From: Nocardioides lianchengensis
GTDB lineage: Bacteria; Actinomycetota; Actinomycetes; Propionibacteriales; Nocardioidaceae
Assembly: GCF_900101465.1 (NCBI RefSeq)
Contig: NZ_FMZM01000006.1
Location: 29,988-93,304 of the forward strand
Direction of reading: 5' to 3'
DNA: 63,317 nucleotides
In this document: in pieces, positions 1 through 8,082 of the stretch
Layout: each line of letters begins with the position of its first letter
Numbering within the stretch: position 1 is the first letter of the stretch
Translations under genes and position numbers: made by a program
Notes under the pieces: model-generated
What the model was told of the DNA's origin: nothing
The model's input: only the letters and a program-made list of their open reading frames with translations
Databases searched by the model: none

Positions 1-12
1 GGTCGGCTCACC

Positions 13-52
13 GGGTTTCGACACGGTTGCTGCGCAACCCGCTCAACCACCG
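13..52. repeat. Interspersed 40-bp palindromic repeat
   Basis: The unit starts GGTTTCGACACGG and ends CTCAACCACCGG around a short central stem, here GGTTGC-TGC-GCAACC. Direct copies lie at 27611-27650, 27758-27797, 63132-63170 and 63263-63302; inverted or variant copies lie at 27667-27711, 29319-29357, 31969-32010, 63047-63085 and 63175-63215. In most direct copies the stem is GGTCGC/GCGACC, so the base pair differs here on both sides and pairing is kept. Confidence 0.85.
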
Positions 53-78
53 GTGGGGCGGGGTCGTAGCGTGGTCGG

Positions 79-1554
79 GTGACGAGCTGGACGCGACGGG
101 GGCTGCTGACGGCCGGGGCGATCGGGACGCTGGCGGCGTGCACGAGCGGGGACGGCGCCGCGCCACCCGCCCCGACGCCGTCCTCGGCCGCGGCGGGCGG
201 AAAGGTCCCGTGGGCGCGGCTCGAGCGGTCGGTCGACGGCTCGCTGGTCCGCCCGCGCGACCCGTCGTACGACGAGGTGCGGCTGCTGCAGAACCCGCGG
301 TACGACGACCAGCGGTCGCTCGCCGTGCTCGCGGTCGCGTCGGCCGCCGACGTGGCGGCCGGGATCGGGTTCGCGCGCGACCACGACCTGCCGGTGGCGG
401 TGCGGTCGGGCGGGCACAGCTATCCCGGATGGTCCGGGGGCGGGTCGCCGCGCGCGCTGGTCCTCGACTGCCGGGGGCTCGACCGGGTCGAGCTCGACGG
501 CACAACCGCCACGATCGGCCCGGGGGCGCTGCTGGCCGACGTCTACGACACCCTCGGTGCCCGCGACCGGGCGATCGCGGGCGGCTCCTGCGCGACCGTC
601 GGGTACGGCGGGCTCGCGCTCGGCGGTGGGGTCGGCGTGCTCACGCGGGCGATGGGACTCACCTGCGACGCGGTCACGTCGATGGAGGTCGTGACGGCCG
701 ACGGGCGGGTCCGCACCGCGAGCGCCGACGCGGAGCCCGACCTGTTCTGGGCGCTGCGCGGCTGCGGCGGCGGGCACCTCGGTGTCGTGACGTCCTTCGA
801 GGTCGCCACGGCCGAGGCGCCGACGGTCGGGACGGCGTACCTGGAGTGGTCCTTCGACGCGGCCGCGACGGTGGTCGCCGCCTGGCAGGAGTGGGCGCCG
901 ACGGCCGACGCGCGGCTCTGGTCGACGCTGAAGGCGCTGGGTGGGCAGCAGCATCCCGACGGGCCGACGCTGCTGCTGTCGGCGACCTGGACCGGACCGA
1001 CCGGCGACCTCGACCGGCAGCTGGCGGGGCTGCTCGACGACGTCCCGGCCCCCACGGTCCGCACCACCCACGCGCGCGGCTACCGCGAGCAGATGGCCGC
1101 CTTCGGCGGGACGGGGGAGCGGGAGGCGTTCGCGGCCACCTCGCACGTCGCCTACGACCCGCTCGACGATCGCGGGATCGCGGACCTGCTCGACCGGGTG
1201 CGCGCCGCCCAGGACGCGGGGCTGAAGGAGGCCGGCTTCTCGATCGACGCGCTGGGCGGGCGGGTCGGCGACCTGGCCCCGGGAGACACGGCGTTCGTGC
1301 ACCGCGAGGCGCTGGCGACGGTGCAGTACACCGCGACGTTCCCGCCGGGAGACGCGAAGGCCGCGGACGGCTACGTCCGCGGCCTCCGGGCGGCGATGGT
1401 CCCGCACTGGGGCGAGCACGCCTACGTGAACTACGCCGACGCGAGCATCGACGACTACCGCTCGGCCTACTACGGCGCGAACGCCGAGCGGCTGGGGCGG
1501 GTGTCGACGTCGTACGACGCCGACGGCTTCTTCTCCCAGCCCCAGCCGCTCTGA
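79..1554 (+). CDS. Secreted FAD-binding oxidoreductase of the berberine-bridge type
   Basis: Predicted exported flavoenzyme of the PCMH/FAD_binding_4 family with a C-terminal BBE segment. The N-terminus has a twin-arginine-like stretch (TRRGLL) and a lipobox-like LAAC, so a Tat-exported lipoprotein is likely. Residues around 112 read RSGGHSYPGWS, where the His is the usual covalent FAD site. GGSCATVGYGG carries the Cys expected for bicovalent attachment. The C-terminus has the NYAD...YYGANAERL signature of the BBE domain. Length (491 aa) is normal for the family. The start is GTG just after the first repeat. Substrate unknown; relatives oxidise sugars, alkaloids or phenolics. It ends 24 bp from the converging rhamnosidase gene. 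Confidence 0.85.
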   Translation: MTSWTRRGLLTAGAIGTLAACTSGDGAAPPAPTPSSAAAGGKVPWARLERSVDGSLVRPRDPSYDEVRLLQNPRYDDQRSLAVLAVASAADVAAGIGFARDHDLPVAVRSGGHSYPGWSGGGSPRALVLDCRGLDRVELDGTTATIGPGALLADVYDTLGARDRAIAGGSCATVGYGGLALGGGVGVLTRAMGLTCDAVTSMEVVTADGRVRTASADAEPDLFWALRGCGGGHLGVVTSFEVATAEAPTVGTAYLEWSFDAAATVVAAWQEWAPTADARLWSTLKALGGQQHPDGPTLLLSATWTGPTGDLDRQLAGLLDDVPAPTVRTTHARGYREQMAAFGGTGEREAFAATSHVAYDPLDDRGIADLLDRVRAAQDAGLKEAGFSIDALGGRVGDLAPGDTAFVHREALATVQYTATFPPGDAKAADGYVRGLRAAMVPHWGEHAYVNYADASIDDYRSAYYGANAERLGRVSTSYDADGFFSQPQPL

Positions 1555-1578
1555 GCTGCTCCTGGCCGTGCGTGACCG

Positions 1579-4500
1579 CTATCGCTTGACCGTGACCGTC
1601 CCGGTGCGGGTCGTGGTCAGCGCGGTGTAGCGGGTGTCGCCGGCGTAGCGGACCTTGATCGCCCAGGAGCCGCGCGGCAGCCGGGCGACCCGGACCACCG
1701 CGACGCCGTTCCGGGCCCTGCCGGTCACGGCGACGGTGCGGCCGCCCTTGACCAGCAGCACGCGGACCTTGCCGCTGGCCTTCTTGGCGCCGGCGGCGGT
1801 ACCGGTGGTCGAGGCCAGGCCGACCCGGATCCGACCGGCGGTGCGTACGCCGGGCTTCTTCACGACCGCGGTCCGGGCCCGGACCTTGGCCTTCGTGACC
1901 CGCAGCGTGCCGCTCGCGGCGGACCCGCCGAGGCGGTCCCCCCCGGAGTAGGCGGCCTGCAGGGTGCGGGTGCCGGGCGCCAGCGTGGCGGGGGCGGTGA
2001 ACCGCGCCTGCCCACCGGAGACGGCGGCCTTCTGAGCGGCCCCCAGGCCGGTCATGGTGACCGTGCCGTCGGTGACCGGCCGGCCGTCCGCGGCGGTGAC
2101 GTCGACGACGATCTCCCCGCGGACGCCGTACACCTGGGTGGCGCCGGTGATGGTCACTGCGGAGGCCCACGACGGGGCCTGGCCGCCGGAGCCGAACGAG
2201 TGCCGACCCGCGCCGACCTCGAACTGCGTGTAGCCGTCGACCTCGCTCGGCACGACCTTCGCGTCCCGCGGGCCGTAGGCCGCGGTGCCGTCCGCGGCGT
2301 TGGGCACCCGCACCGTCGCGACGGTGTTGCCGGGGATCGTGACGTCGAGCGTCAGCTCGGCGCCGGTGCGCTTCCACGCCGTGGCGATCGGACCCCGGAC
2401 GGAGTCGTACGACGTGCTGGCGCTGTCGACCCCGGTGACCAGGGACGGCTCGACCAGGACGTGGTCCCAGGCGACCGAGCCGGGCGCCTGCTGCAGACCC
2501 GCGAGGTGGCCGTTCAGCCAGCCGGACAGCATGCCCATCATGTAGTGGTTCTGCGAGCCGGTGCTCGTCATGCCCGACCAGTGCTCGGGCAGGGACGTGG
2601 CGCCCTGGCCCAGGAACTTGGCGTAGCTGTTGCCGGTCGGCCGGGTCGCCAGGGCGTGGACCAGGTCGTCCTGGCCCTCCTCGGCGAGCACCCGCAGCAG
2701 GGCGTAGAGGCCCACCTCGCCGACCATGAACTGGTTGCCGTTGGCCGTGATGCGGGCCAGCAGCGCGTCGACCGCCTCCTGGCGGCGCTCGGCGGGGACG
2801 AGGTCCTCGTCGAGGGCGAGGGCCTGCGCGGCCTGGCTGCCGACGCTGTAGACCTTCGTCGTCGGGTTGTAGTAGGTCGCGTCGAACGCCGTGGCGATCC
2901 GGTCGGCCTTCTGGGCGTAGGTCCGCGCCTGGGCGGGCTTGCCGAGCACGGTGGCGATGTCGGCCATGGTGCGCACGATCTTGTGCCAGGCGTAGGTCTG
3001 GACGAAGGCGTCCGGGACCTTGTTGGCCGCCTCCTCCGGGGTGGCCCAGTCGTTCAGGCCGCCGGGCAGGATGAAGCCGGTCGCCTGCGAGGAGAGGAAC
3101 TCGTCGTACGCGACCATGTTCGGCCAGTAGCGCTCCATCGGGTCGCGGTCGCCGTACTCCTCGTAGACCTGCCAGGCCGAGACCGACATGGTGGCGCCCC
3201 AGTTGGCGTCGTGGCGGAACGCGCCGGCGAAGAGCGAGTCCTCGGGAGCCGTCGTCGGGATCAGGCCGTTGGCGGTCTGGGAGTCGGCGACGTCCTGCAG
3301 CATCTTGCGGTACTGCGCCTGCATGTCGTAGCCGCGGGCCACGGTGTCGAAGTTGAGGTTGGTCTGGTCGAGCCAGCCCAGCTTCTCGCGGTGCGGGCAG
3401 TCGGTGAGGATCGAGTACATGTTGCTCTGCACCGACCGGTCGATGATCGTGTTGATCTTGCCGAGCGTCTCGTGGGAGGTCTCGAAGCCGCCGACGGCCT
3501 CGTTCGAGGTGCGCAGCACCAGGCCCTTCAGGGTCTCGGCGGTGGGCGCCGACGGCAGACCGCTGACCTGGAGCCAGCGCATGCCGTGGTAGCGGAAGCG
3601 CGGCGTGAAGGTCTCGGTGCCCTCACCGGCGAGGGTGAAGGTGTCGTAGGCGTTCTTGCCCGAGCTGTCCTGGTTGACCCCGGTGGGGTTGCCGTCGGCG
3701 TCGCGGTTGAGCCGCTCGCCCGGGCGCATCGTGATCGCGGTGCCCGCGGGCCCGGACACGTTCAGCTGCTGCCAGCCGGCGAAGTTCACCCCGAAGTCGA
3801 ACAGGTAGTCGCCGTTGGCGAGCTGGGACCAGGTGGTATCGAGCTCGTCGACCTGGCGGATCGGGGGCTGCACGCGCCCGACCAGGCGGGTCGTGGCCTT
3901 GGGCGCCTGCGAGGCCACCGGCGTCGCCCACGAGCTGCGGTCGGTGCCGGCCTCGTCCCAGCCGTCCAGGTGCCGGCGGGCGTCGACGTCCTCGCCGCCG
4001 TACCAGTTGGTGAAGGTGACCTCGCCGAGCGTGGTGCGCCACGGGGTGCCGTTGCCGGCGCCGGTCGCGACGGTGGTGACGTTGCCGGCCTTGTCGGTCA
4101 GCTCCAGCTGGCCCAGCACCCGCGGGGCACCGTGGCCGCTGGCGGTCTTCACGTAGCGGGCGGTGCCGCCGACCGGCGTCGGCTCGTTGAAGACGTTGAA
4201 GATGCCGTTGCCGACCTCGACGCCGAGGCTGTTGGCGCCGTCGGCGAGGAGATCCGTGACGTCGTACGTCGCGTAGGGGACCCGCTTGGCGTGGAAGGTG
4301 TTGGCCGGCTCCAGGAGGTCCTCGGAGACGGGCTTGCCGTTGATGCTGGCGTTGTAGACGCCGAGTCCGGTGACGTAGAGGCGCGCGGAGGCGACGTCGT
4401 CGGCCTCGAAGTCGGTCGCGAAGACCGGCAGCGCGTCGGGCGCCTCGTGCGTGGTCGAGATGGCCGGCAGCTTGGTCGCCTTGGCGCGCTCGGTGAAGGT

Positions 4501-5463
4501 CGTGCCGTCGGTGGAGGTGGAGATCGCGATGTCGCGGGGGAAGTTCGGCGTCGTGCCGTACTGGCCCGGGCTGTCCCACATCGAGTAGAGCTCGACCGTG
4601 TCGAAGGTCCGCGCCTCGGGGAGCTTGATCGTCAGGACGATCGGCTTGTCCTTGACGTCGGTCTCGGGGTGGTAGGTGCTGCGGTAGCCGCGCGGGGCGG
4701 TGGCGGTCGTGAGCTTGCCGTCCACGACGAACGACGGGTTCCACACGCCGGTCTGGCTCTTGTTCTCGGAGGCGGTGACGGTCGCGCCGGTCACCACGTT
4801 GGCCGGGTCGTCGCCGTTGCGCAGCACGACCTCGCCGAGCTCGAGGCGCGGACGCCAGCCCGGGTCGTCGAGCGGCTCGCCGGGCCGACCGAGGTCGGTG
4901 ACCGTGAGCCGGACCCACTGGGCGGTCTGCGGCGCGGTGAACGTGACGTCCTGATGCAGCGGCTCGACCCACTCGGGGTTGGTGATCCAGTCCGCCTGCC
5001 AGTCGGCGGGGCTCAGCAGGCCGATCTCGAAGCGCCCGGGATCGCTCCAGTCACTGACCCGGTTGGCGGCGTCCCACACCCGGACCTGCCAGACCGCGCG
5101 GTCGCGCGAGTCGAGCGCCCGGCCGGCGTACGTCGTCTGCAGCGTCGAGCCGACGACCTTGCCGGTGTCCCAGAGGTCCGGGGTCGACAGCTTCTCGGCG
5201 CTGGACGCGACGCGGACCTGGTAGGCCTGCTGGTTGAGGAGCCCGGTGCCGGGGCGCCACTGCAGGGTGGGGGTGGTGTCGTCGATGCCCAGCGGGTCGA
5301 CGAGTCCGCCGACCTTCAGGTCGACGGAGGCGGGGGCCGAGGTCGGGGCCGCGACGGCGGCGAGGGCGGGTGCCGGCGACCAGGCCGGGGCGGTGGTCAC
5401 GCCGAGGACGGCGATGGCGGCCGTCGCGAGGGCGCGGCGGTACGTGGGATGGGGGGACGCCAC
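1579..5463 (-). CDS. Secreted alpha-L-rhamnosidase (GH78) with C-terminal Ig-like repeats
   Basis: Large glycoside hydrolase predicted to release terminal L-rhamnose from plant or microbial glycosides outside the cell. After a signal peptide (hydrophobic stretch ending ALAAVAAP) come an Ig-like N-domain, a discoidin-like insert (about residues 170-340), the rhamnosidase N-terminal domain and the (alpha/alpha)6 catalytic domain. The catalytic domain shows the family signature TDCPHREKLGWLDQ, the GGLNDW stretch and SLPEHWSGMTSTGSQNHYMM. About 200 C-terminal residues look like bacterial Ig-like domains with a Lys-rich end, possibly wall-binding. GTG at 5463 is preferred over an upstream ATG at 5532 because GGAAGGA sits 7 bases before it and the signal peptide follows at once. 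Length 1294 aa is long for the family because of the extra domains. Confidence 0.88.
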   Translation of the reverse strand: MASPHPTYRRALATAAIAVLGVTTAPAWSPAPALAAVAAPTSAPASVDLKVGGLVDPLGIDDTTPTLQWRPGTGLLNQQAYQVRVASSAEKLSTPDLWDTGKVVGSTLQTTYAGRALDSRDRAVWQVRVWDAANRVSDWSDPGRFEIGLLSPADWQADWITNPEWVEPLHQDVTFTAPQTAQWVRLTVTDLGRPGEPLDDPGWRPRLELGEVVLRNGDDPANVVTGATVTASENKSQTGVWNPSFVVDGKLTTATAPRGYRSTYHPETDVKDKPIVLTIKLPEARTFDTVELYSMWDSPGQYGTTPNFPRDIAISTSTDGTTFTERAKATKLPAISTTHEAPDALPVFATDFEADDVASARLYVTGLGVYNASINGKPVSEDLLEPANTFHAKRVPYATYDVTDLLADGANSLGVEVGNGIFNVFNEPTPVGGTARYVKTASGHGAPRVLGQLELTDKAGNVTTVATGAGNGTPWRTTLGEVTFTNWYGGEDVDARRHLDGWDEAGTDRSSWATPVASQAPKATTRLVGRVQPPIRQVDELDTTWSQLANGDYLFDFGVNFAGWQQLNVSGPAGTAITMRPGERLNRDADGNPTGVNQDSSGKNAYDTFTLAGEGTETFTPRFRYHGMRWLQVSGLPSAPTAETLKGLVLRTSNEAVGGFETSHETLGKINTIIDRSVQSNMYSILTDCPHREKLGWLDQTNLNFDTVARGYDMQAQYRKMLQDVADSQTANGLIPTTAPEDSLFAGAFRHDANWGATMSVSAWQVYEEYGDRDPMERYWPNMVAYDEFLSSQATGFILPGGLNDWATPEEAANKVPDAFVQTYAWHKIVRTMADIATVLGKPAQARTYAQKADRIATAFDATYYNPTTKVYSVGSQAAQALALDEDLVPAERRQEAVDALLARITANGNQFMVGEVGLYALLRVLAEEGQDDLVHALATRPTGNSYAKFLGQGATSLPEHWSGMTSTGSQNHYMMGMLSGWLNGHLAGLQQAPGSVAWDHVLVEPSLVTGVDSASTSYDSVRGPIATAWKRTGAELTLDVTIPGNTVATVRVPNAADGTAAYGPRDAKVVPSEVDGYTQFEVGAGRHSFGSGGQAPSWASAVTITGATQVYGVRGEIVVDVTAADGRPVTDGTVTMTGLGAAQKAAVSGGQARFTAPATLAPGTRTLQAAYSGGDRLGGSAASGTLRVTKAKVRARTAVVKKPGVRTAGRIRVGLASTTGTAAGAKKASGKVRVLLVKGGRTVAVTGRARNGVAVVRVARLPRGSWAIKVRYAGDTRYTALTTTRTGTVTVKR

Positions 5464-5542
5464 TGAGGGTTCCTTCCGAGTGATGAAACGATTCAGGATG
5501 CGCGCGCCCAGGAAAGGTATGACGTCCGTCACTGGGTGTCAA
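5464..5542 (-). promoter_or_regulatory. Rhamnosidase promoter with LacI-type operator
   Basis: On the minus strand TTGACA (5537-5542) and TACCTT (5514-5519) are separated by exactly 17 bases, a good sigma70-type promoter. Downstream, TGAAACGATTCA (plus strand, 5484-5495) is a near-perfect 12-bp palindrome of the CG-centred LacI-family type, placed where a bound repressor would block transcription. GGAAGGA (5471-5477) is the ribosome binding site. No lacI-like gene is in the window. Confidence 0.6.
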
Positions 5543-5612
5543 CGGTCACAGCGGAAGTCGGCCGAAGTTACTGAGGAGTTGTCTTAGCGGCCGCCGATGG
5601 AGCCGCGGTCCA

Positions 5613-5895
5613 GGTCTCGATACGCCGGGCGCGACTTCGTTCCTCAGTCGCGCCCCGCTACTCGACCACCGATGACGTGGACTGAGGTCGTGCCTCGCTC
5701 GGTCCGGGTCTCGATACGCCGGGCGCGACTTCGTTCCTCAGTCGCGCCCCGCTACTCGACCACCGATGACGTGGACTGAGGTCGTGCCTCGCTCGGTCCG
5801 GGTCTCGATACGCCGGGCGCGACTTCGTTCCTCAGTCGCGCCCCGCTACTCGACCACCGATGACCTGGACTGAGCTCGTGCCTCGCTCAGTCCAG
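5613..5895. repeat. Three tandem 94-bp repeats
   Basis: Units start at 5613, 5707 and 5801 (GGTCTCGATACGCC...), almost identical, period exactly 94. Each contains the perfect stem GCGCGACT/AGTCGCGC and ends TACTCGACCACCG. The plan (outer CGGTGGTCGAG / TCGAGACC ends around a self-paired core) matches that of the GGTGGTTGAG...TCGAAACC family elsewhere in the window. The array fills most of the 423-bp gap between the rhamnosidase start and the next gene; nothing coding is seen in that gap. Confidence 0.9.
5865..5895. terminator. Perfect 11-bp stem at the end of the SDR gene
   Basis: CTGGACTGAGC (5865-5875) pairs perfectly with GCTCAGTCCAG (5885-5895) around a 9-base loop. The stop codon of the minus-strand SDR (5887-5889) lies in the second arm. 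The other two tandem units carry a weaker G:T version of this stem. No T-run follows, which is usual for such GC-rich genomes, so terminator function is inferred. Confidence 0.5.
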
Positions 5896-6660
5896 GTCGG
5901 GCGCCCAGGCGGCGCCGTTGATGTGGCTGCCCCCGTCGACGAAGAGGGTGTTGCCGGTCAGGTAGCGGCTGCCCTCGCTGGCCAGGAAGACCGCGACGGG
6001 GGCGATGTCGTCGTACGCGTCGCCCATCCGGCCCATCGGGTTGGCCGCGTCCGCGAGCGCCTCGAGGTCGGGGTACTCGCTGATCGCGCGGAAGAAGGCC
6101 TGGCTCTTCGCGGCCGGGCAGATGGCGTTGACCGTGATGCCGGTGGCCGCCCACTCCCGGGCGGCCGTCCGGGTCAGGGTGCGCAGCGCCTCCTTGGCGG
6201 CGTTGTACTCGAGCGAGCCCATGTGGGCGTTGACCCCGTTGAGGCTGCACAGGTTGACCACGCGGCCCCAGCCGCGCTCCTTCATGTGCGGCAGCGCCGC
6301 GGTCATCGCCCAGAACGGGCCGAAGTAGCCGACCGCCATCCCGTGCTGCAGCTGCTCGTCGGTCTTCTTCTCGAGTCGGCCGATCGCGCCCCCGCCCCAG
6401 GCGTTGTTGACCACCACGTCGATCGCGCCGTACGTCGCCACCGCCGCCGCGACGGCCGCGTCGACCTGATCGCGCTGTGAAACGTCACAACGGACGAACG
6501 TTCCGTCGACCGACTCGGCCGCCGCGCGACCCGCCTCCTCGTCGTACTCGGCCACGACGACACGGGCTCCCTCCGCGGCGAAGCGGCGCACGATGCCCTC
6601 GCCGATCCCGGCACCGCCGCCGGTCACCAGGGCGACCCGGCCCTCGAGCTGGCCGCTCAT
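5887..6660 (-). CDS. SDR-family oxidoreductase
   Basis: Classical NAD(P)-dependent short-chain dehydrogenase, 257 aa. TGGGAGIG (about residues 13-20) is the cofactor loop, NNAWGG follows the fourth strand, and the catalytic set is Ser139, Tyr152 and Lys156 (YNAAK). The alternative reading that runs further upstream lies in the neighbouring gene; ATG at 6660 overlaps the stop of the SnoaL-like gene as ATGA, so translation is probably coupled. It is the last gene of the LLM-SnoaL-SDR operon that faces an IclR regulator. Substrate unknown; an alcohol or hydroxyacyl-CoA of a cyclic compound is plausible. Confidence 0.85.
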   Translation of the reverse strand: MSGQLEGRVALVTGGGAGIGEGIVRRFAAEGARVVVAEYDEEAGRAAAESVDGTFVRCDVSQRDQVDAAVAAAVATYGAIDVVVNNAWGGGAIGRLEKKTDEQLQHGMAVGYFGPFWAMTAALPHMKERGWGRVVNLCSLNGVNAHMGSLEYNAAKEALRTLTRTAAREWAATGITVNAICPAAKSQAFFRAISEYPDLEALADAANPMGRMGDAYDDIAPVAVFLASEGSRYLTGNTLFVDGGSHINGAAWAPDLD

Positions 6661-7124
6661 CGGGCACCGGCCAGGAGCTCGCGGGCCTCGGCGGAGCCGT
6701 CCAGGGCCCGGGTGGTGCGGTGCACCACCCGCCAGCCCTCCGTGAGCCGTCGGAGCCGGAAGTGGTTGGCGCCGGCCCGGCGGACGTTGAACGCGCCCTC
6801 GCGGTGGCGGACCAGCAGCGACTCGCAGACGGCCACGGCGTCGTCGCCGTCCAGGGTCACGTGCGCGGGGCCGAGGAAGTGTGCGCAGCCGCCGGCGATC
6901 AGGTGCTGGTGGCCGTCGGAGAGGACCATCGCGTGCACGTCGGCGCGACTGCGCATGTGCCAGCCCTCGACGTCGTACTCGCCGTCCTCGGCCCAGATCC
7001 CGGCGACCTCGTCGGCCGAGCCGGCGTCGACCAGCGGGCCGTACGACGCCACCAGCCGAGTGATCGCCAGCTCGTCCTCGACCCGCTGGAGGCGTGCCTC
7101 GAGGGCCGCCAGTCGTTCTTCCAT
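6657..7124 (-). CDS. SnoaL-like / NTF2-fold protein
   Basis: 155-residue protein of the SnoaL_4 / nuclear-transport-factor-2 fold, a cone-shaped pocket often used for isomerase, dehydratase or hydrolase reactions on cyclic molecules. It starts with an amphipathic helix (EERLAALEARLQRVEDELA) followed by ITRLVASYGPLVDAG, a typical SnoaL opening, and ends with the usual WRVVHRTT strand. It lies 3 bp after the LLM oxidoreductase gene and overlaps the SDR start by 4 bp. Steroid-pathway hydratases and ketosteroid isomerases use the same fold, but I see no residues that fix an activity. Confidence 0.72.
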   Translation of the reverse strand: MEERLAALEARLQRVEDELAITRLVASYGPLVDAGSADEVAGIWAEDGEYDVEGWHMRSRADVHAMVLSDGHQHLIAGGCAHFLGPAHVTLDGDDAVAVCESLLVRHREGAFNVRRAGANHFRLRRLTEGWRVVHRTTRALDGSAEARELLAGAR

Positions 7125-7127
7125 GCC

Positions 7128-7961
7128 TCAGTCTCCGATCTCGTCGGCCAGGTCGCGGAGCGCGCCCAGCTGGTCGCAGCAGTGGTCGGCCGAGTCGGCT
7201 CGGACCGCGCAGGATGCGACCGTCGCGCCGACGTCGCGCAGCGCGATGAGCCGGCGCCGGGCGCGGTCGGGGTCGCCGAGCGGGTCGAGCGGGCGGCCCG
7301 GTCCGAGCACCACCTCGAAGTCCGGGGGCAGCTCGACGCGGGCCAGCAGTGCGCCGAGCTCGTCGGAAGGGAGGCCGAAGGGCATCCACCCGTTACCCAG
7401 CTCCACGGCCCGCCGCAGCGAGCGCGCCGTACGGCCCCCGACCCAGACGGGGACGTGCGTGGACGTGGCGTGCGGCTCGATCACCAGACCGTCGACCTCG
7501 GGTCGGCCCCACGCCGCACGCAGGGAGCGGAGGGTGTCGTCGGCGCGCCGGCCGCGGTCGTCCCAGGCCGCGTCGAGCAGCGCGAACTCCTGCTCCAGGG
7601 ACCCGACCCCGACGCCGAGGACGACCCGCCCGCCGCTGAGCCGGTCGAGGGTGCCGTAGCGCTTCGCGAGGGCGAGCGGGTGGTGGTAGCCGAGCACCAG
7701 GACCGACGTGGCCAGCCGGATCCGGGTGGTGCGGGCGGCGAGGAAGGACAGCGTCGCGAGCGGGTCCCAGTACGTCGCACCGCGGGTCGCCGCCGTCTCG
7801 ACGGGCACGGCGACGTGCTCGGAGCAGGTGAGGTGGTCGAGGCCGAGCGCGTCGGCGACCGCGGCGACGCGCGCGAGGTCCTCGACCGTCGCCCGCTCCT
7901 CCCAGTCCGAGCGGTGCCCGGGGAGCTGGACCACCACGGGGGTGGACAGGCCGATGCGCAC
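7128..7961 (-). CDS. LLM-class (probably F420-dependent) oxidoreductase
   Basis: Luciferase-like monooxygenase family protein, 277 aa. Typical features are the N-terminal IGLSTPVV strand, the ALGLDHLTCSEHVAVP stretch, IRLATSVLVLGYHHPLALAKRYGTLDRLSGGR and the later WVGGRTARSLRRAVELGNGW. The family binds F420H2 or FMN; the choice cannot be read from sequence alone. It is the first gene of a three-gene operon and is transcribed away from the IclR regulator, sharing with it the palindrome at 8032-8057. Role unknown; hydride transfer to or from a cyclic or terpenoid substrate is likely. Confidence 0.8.
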   Translation of the reverse strand: MRIGLSTPVVVQLPGHRSDWEERATVEDLARVAAVADALGLDHLTCSEHVAVPVETAATRGATYWDPLATLSFLAARTTRIRLATSVLVLGYHHPLALAKRYGTLDRLSGGRVVLGVGVGSLEQEFALLDAAWDDRGRRADDTLRSLRAAWGRPEVDGLVIEPHATSTHVPVWVGGRTARSLRRAVELGNGWMPFGLPSDELGALLARVELPPDFEVVLGPGRPLDPLGDPDRARRRLIALRDVGATVASCAVRADSADHCCDQLGALRDLADEIGD

Positions 7962-8031
7962 CTGTTCCTTCTATGCCCCGCGTGTCTGGCGATTTCCTGG
8001 CGTCCCGGTCATCGGGAGCGCTACTGTGCGG

Positions 8032-8057
8032 CAAAACTAGAATTCGTTCCAGTTTTG
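8032..8057. promoter_or_regulatory. 26-bp palindromic operator between LLM operon and IclR gene
   Basis: CAAAACT (8032-8038) and AGTTTTG (8051-8057) are perfect arms around a GAA...TTC core, giving a near-perfect 26-bp palindrome in the 121-bp divergent region. It is the natural target for the adjacent IclR protein. The inner 14 bases TAGAATTCGTTCCA match the KstR consensus TnnAACnnGTTnnA except for one base, so steroid-linked control is also possible. Confidence 0.65.
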
Positions 8058-8082
8058 GGACGGACGGGTGAGGGAGGGTCGG

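Noticed and set aside
2200..5466. 1088-codon open frame on the plus strand opposite the rhamnosidase gene
   Set aside because: GC-rich third positions keep antisense frames open; the translation is low-complexity Arg/Gly/Val-rich with no domain, while the minus strand has a complete GH78 protein.
5613..5895. CRISPR array
   Set aside because: The 94-bp units are identical throughout with no unique spacers, and no cas genes are present.
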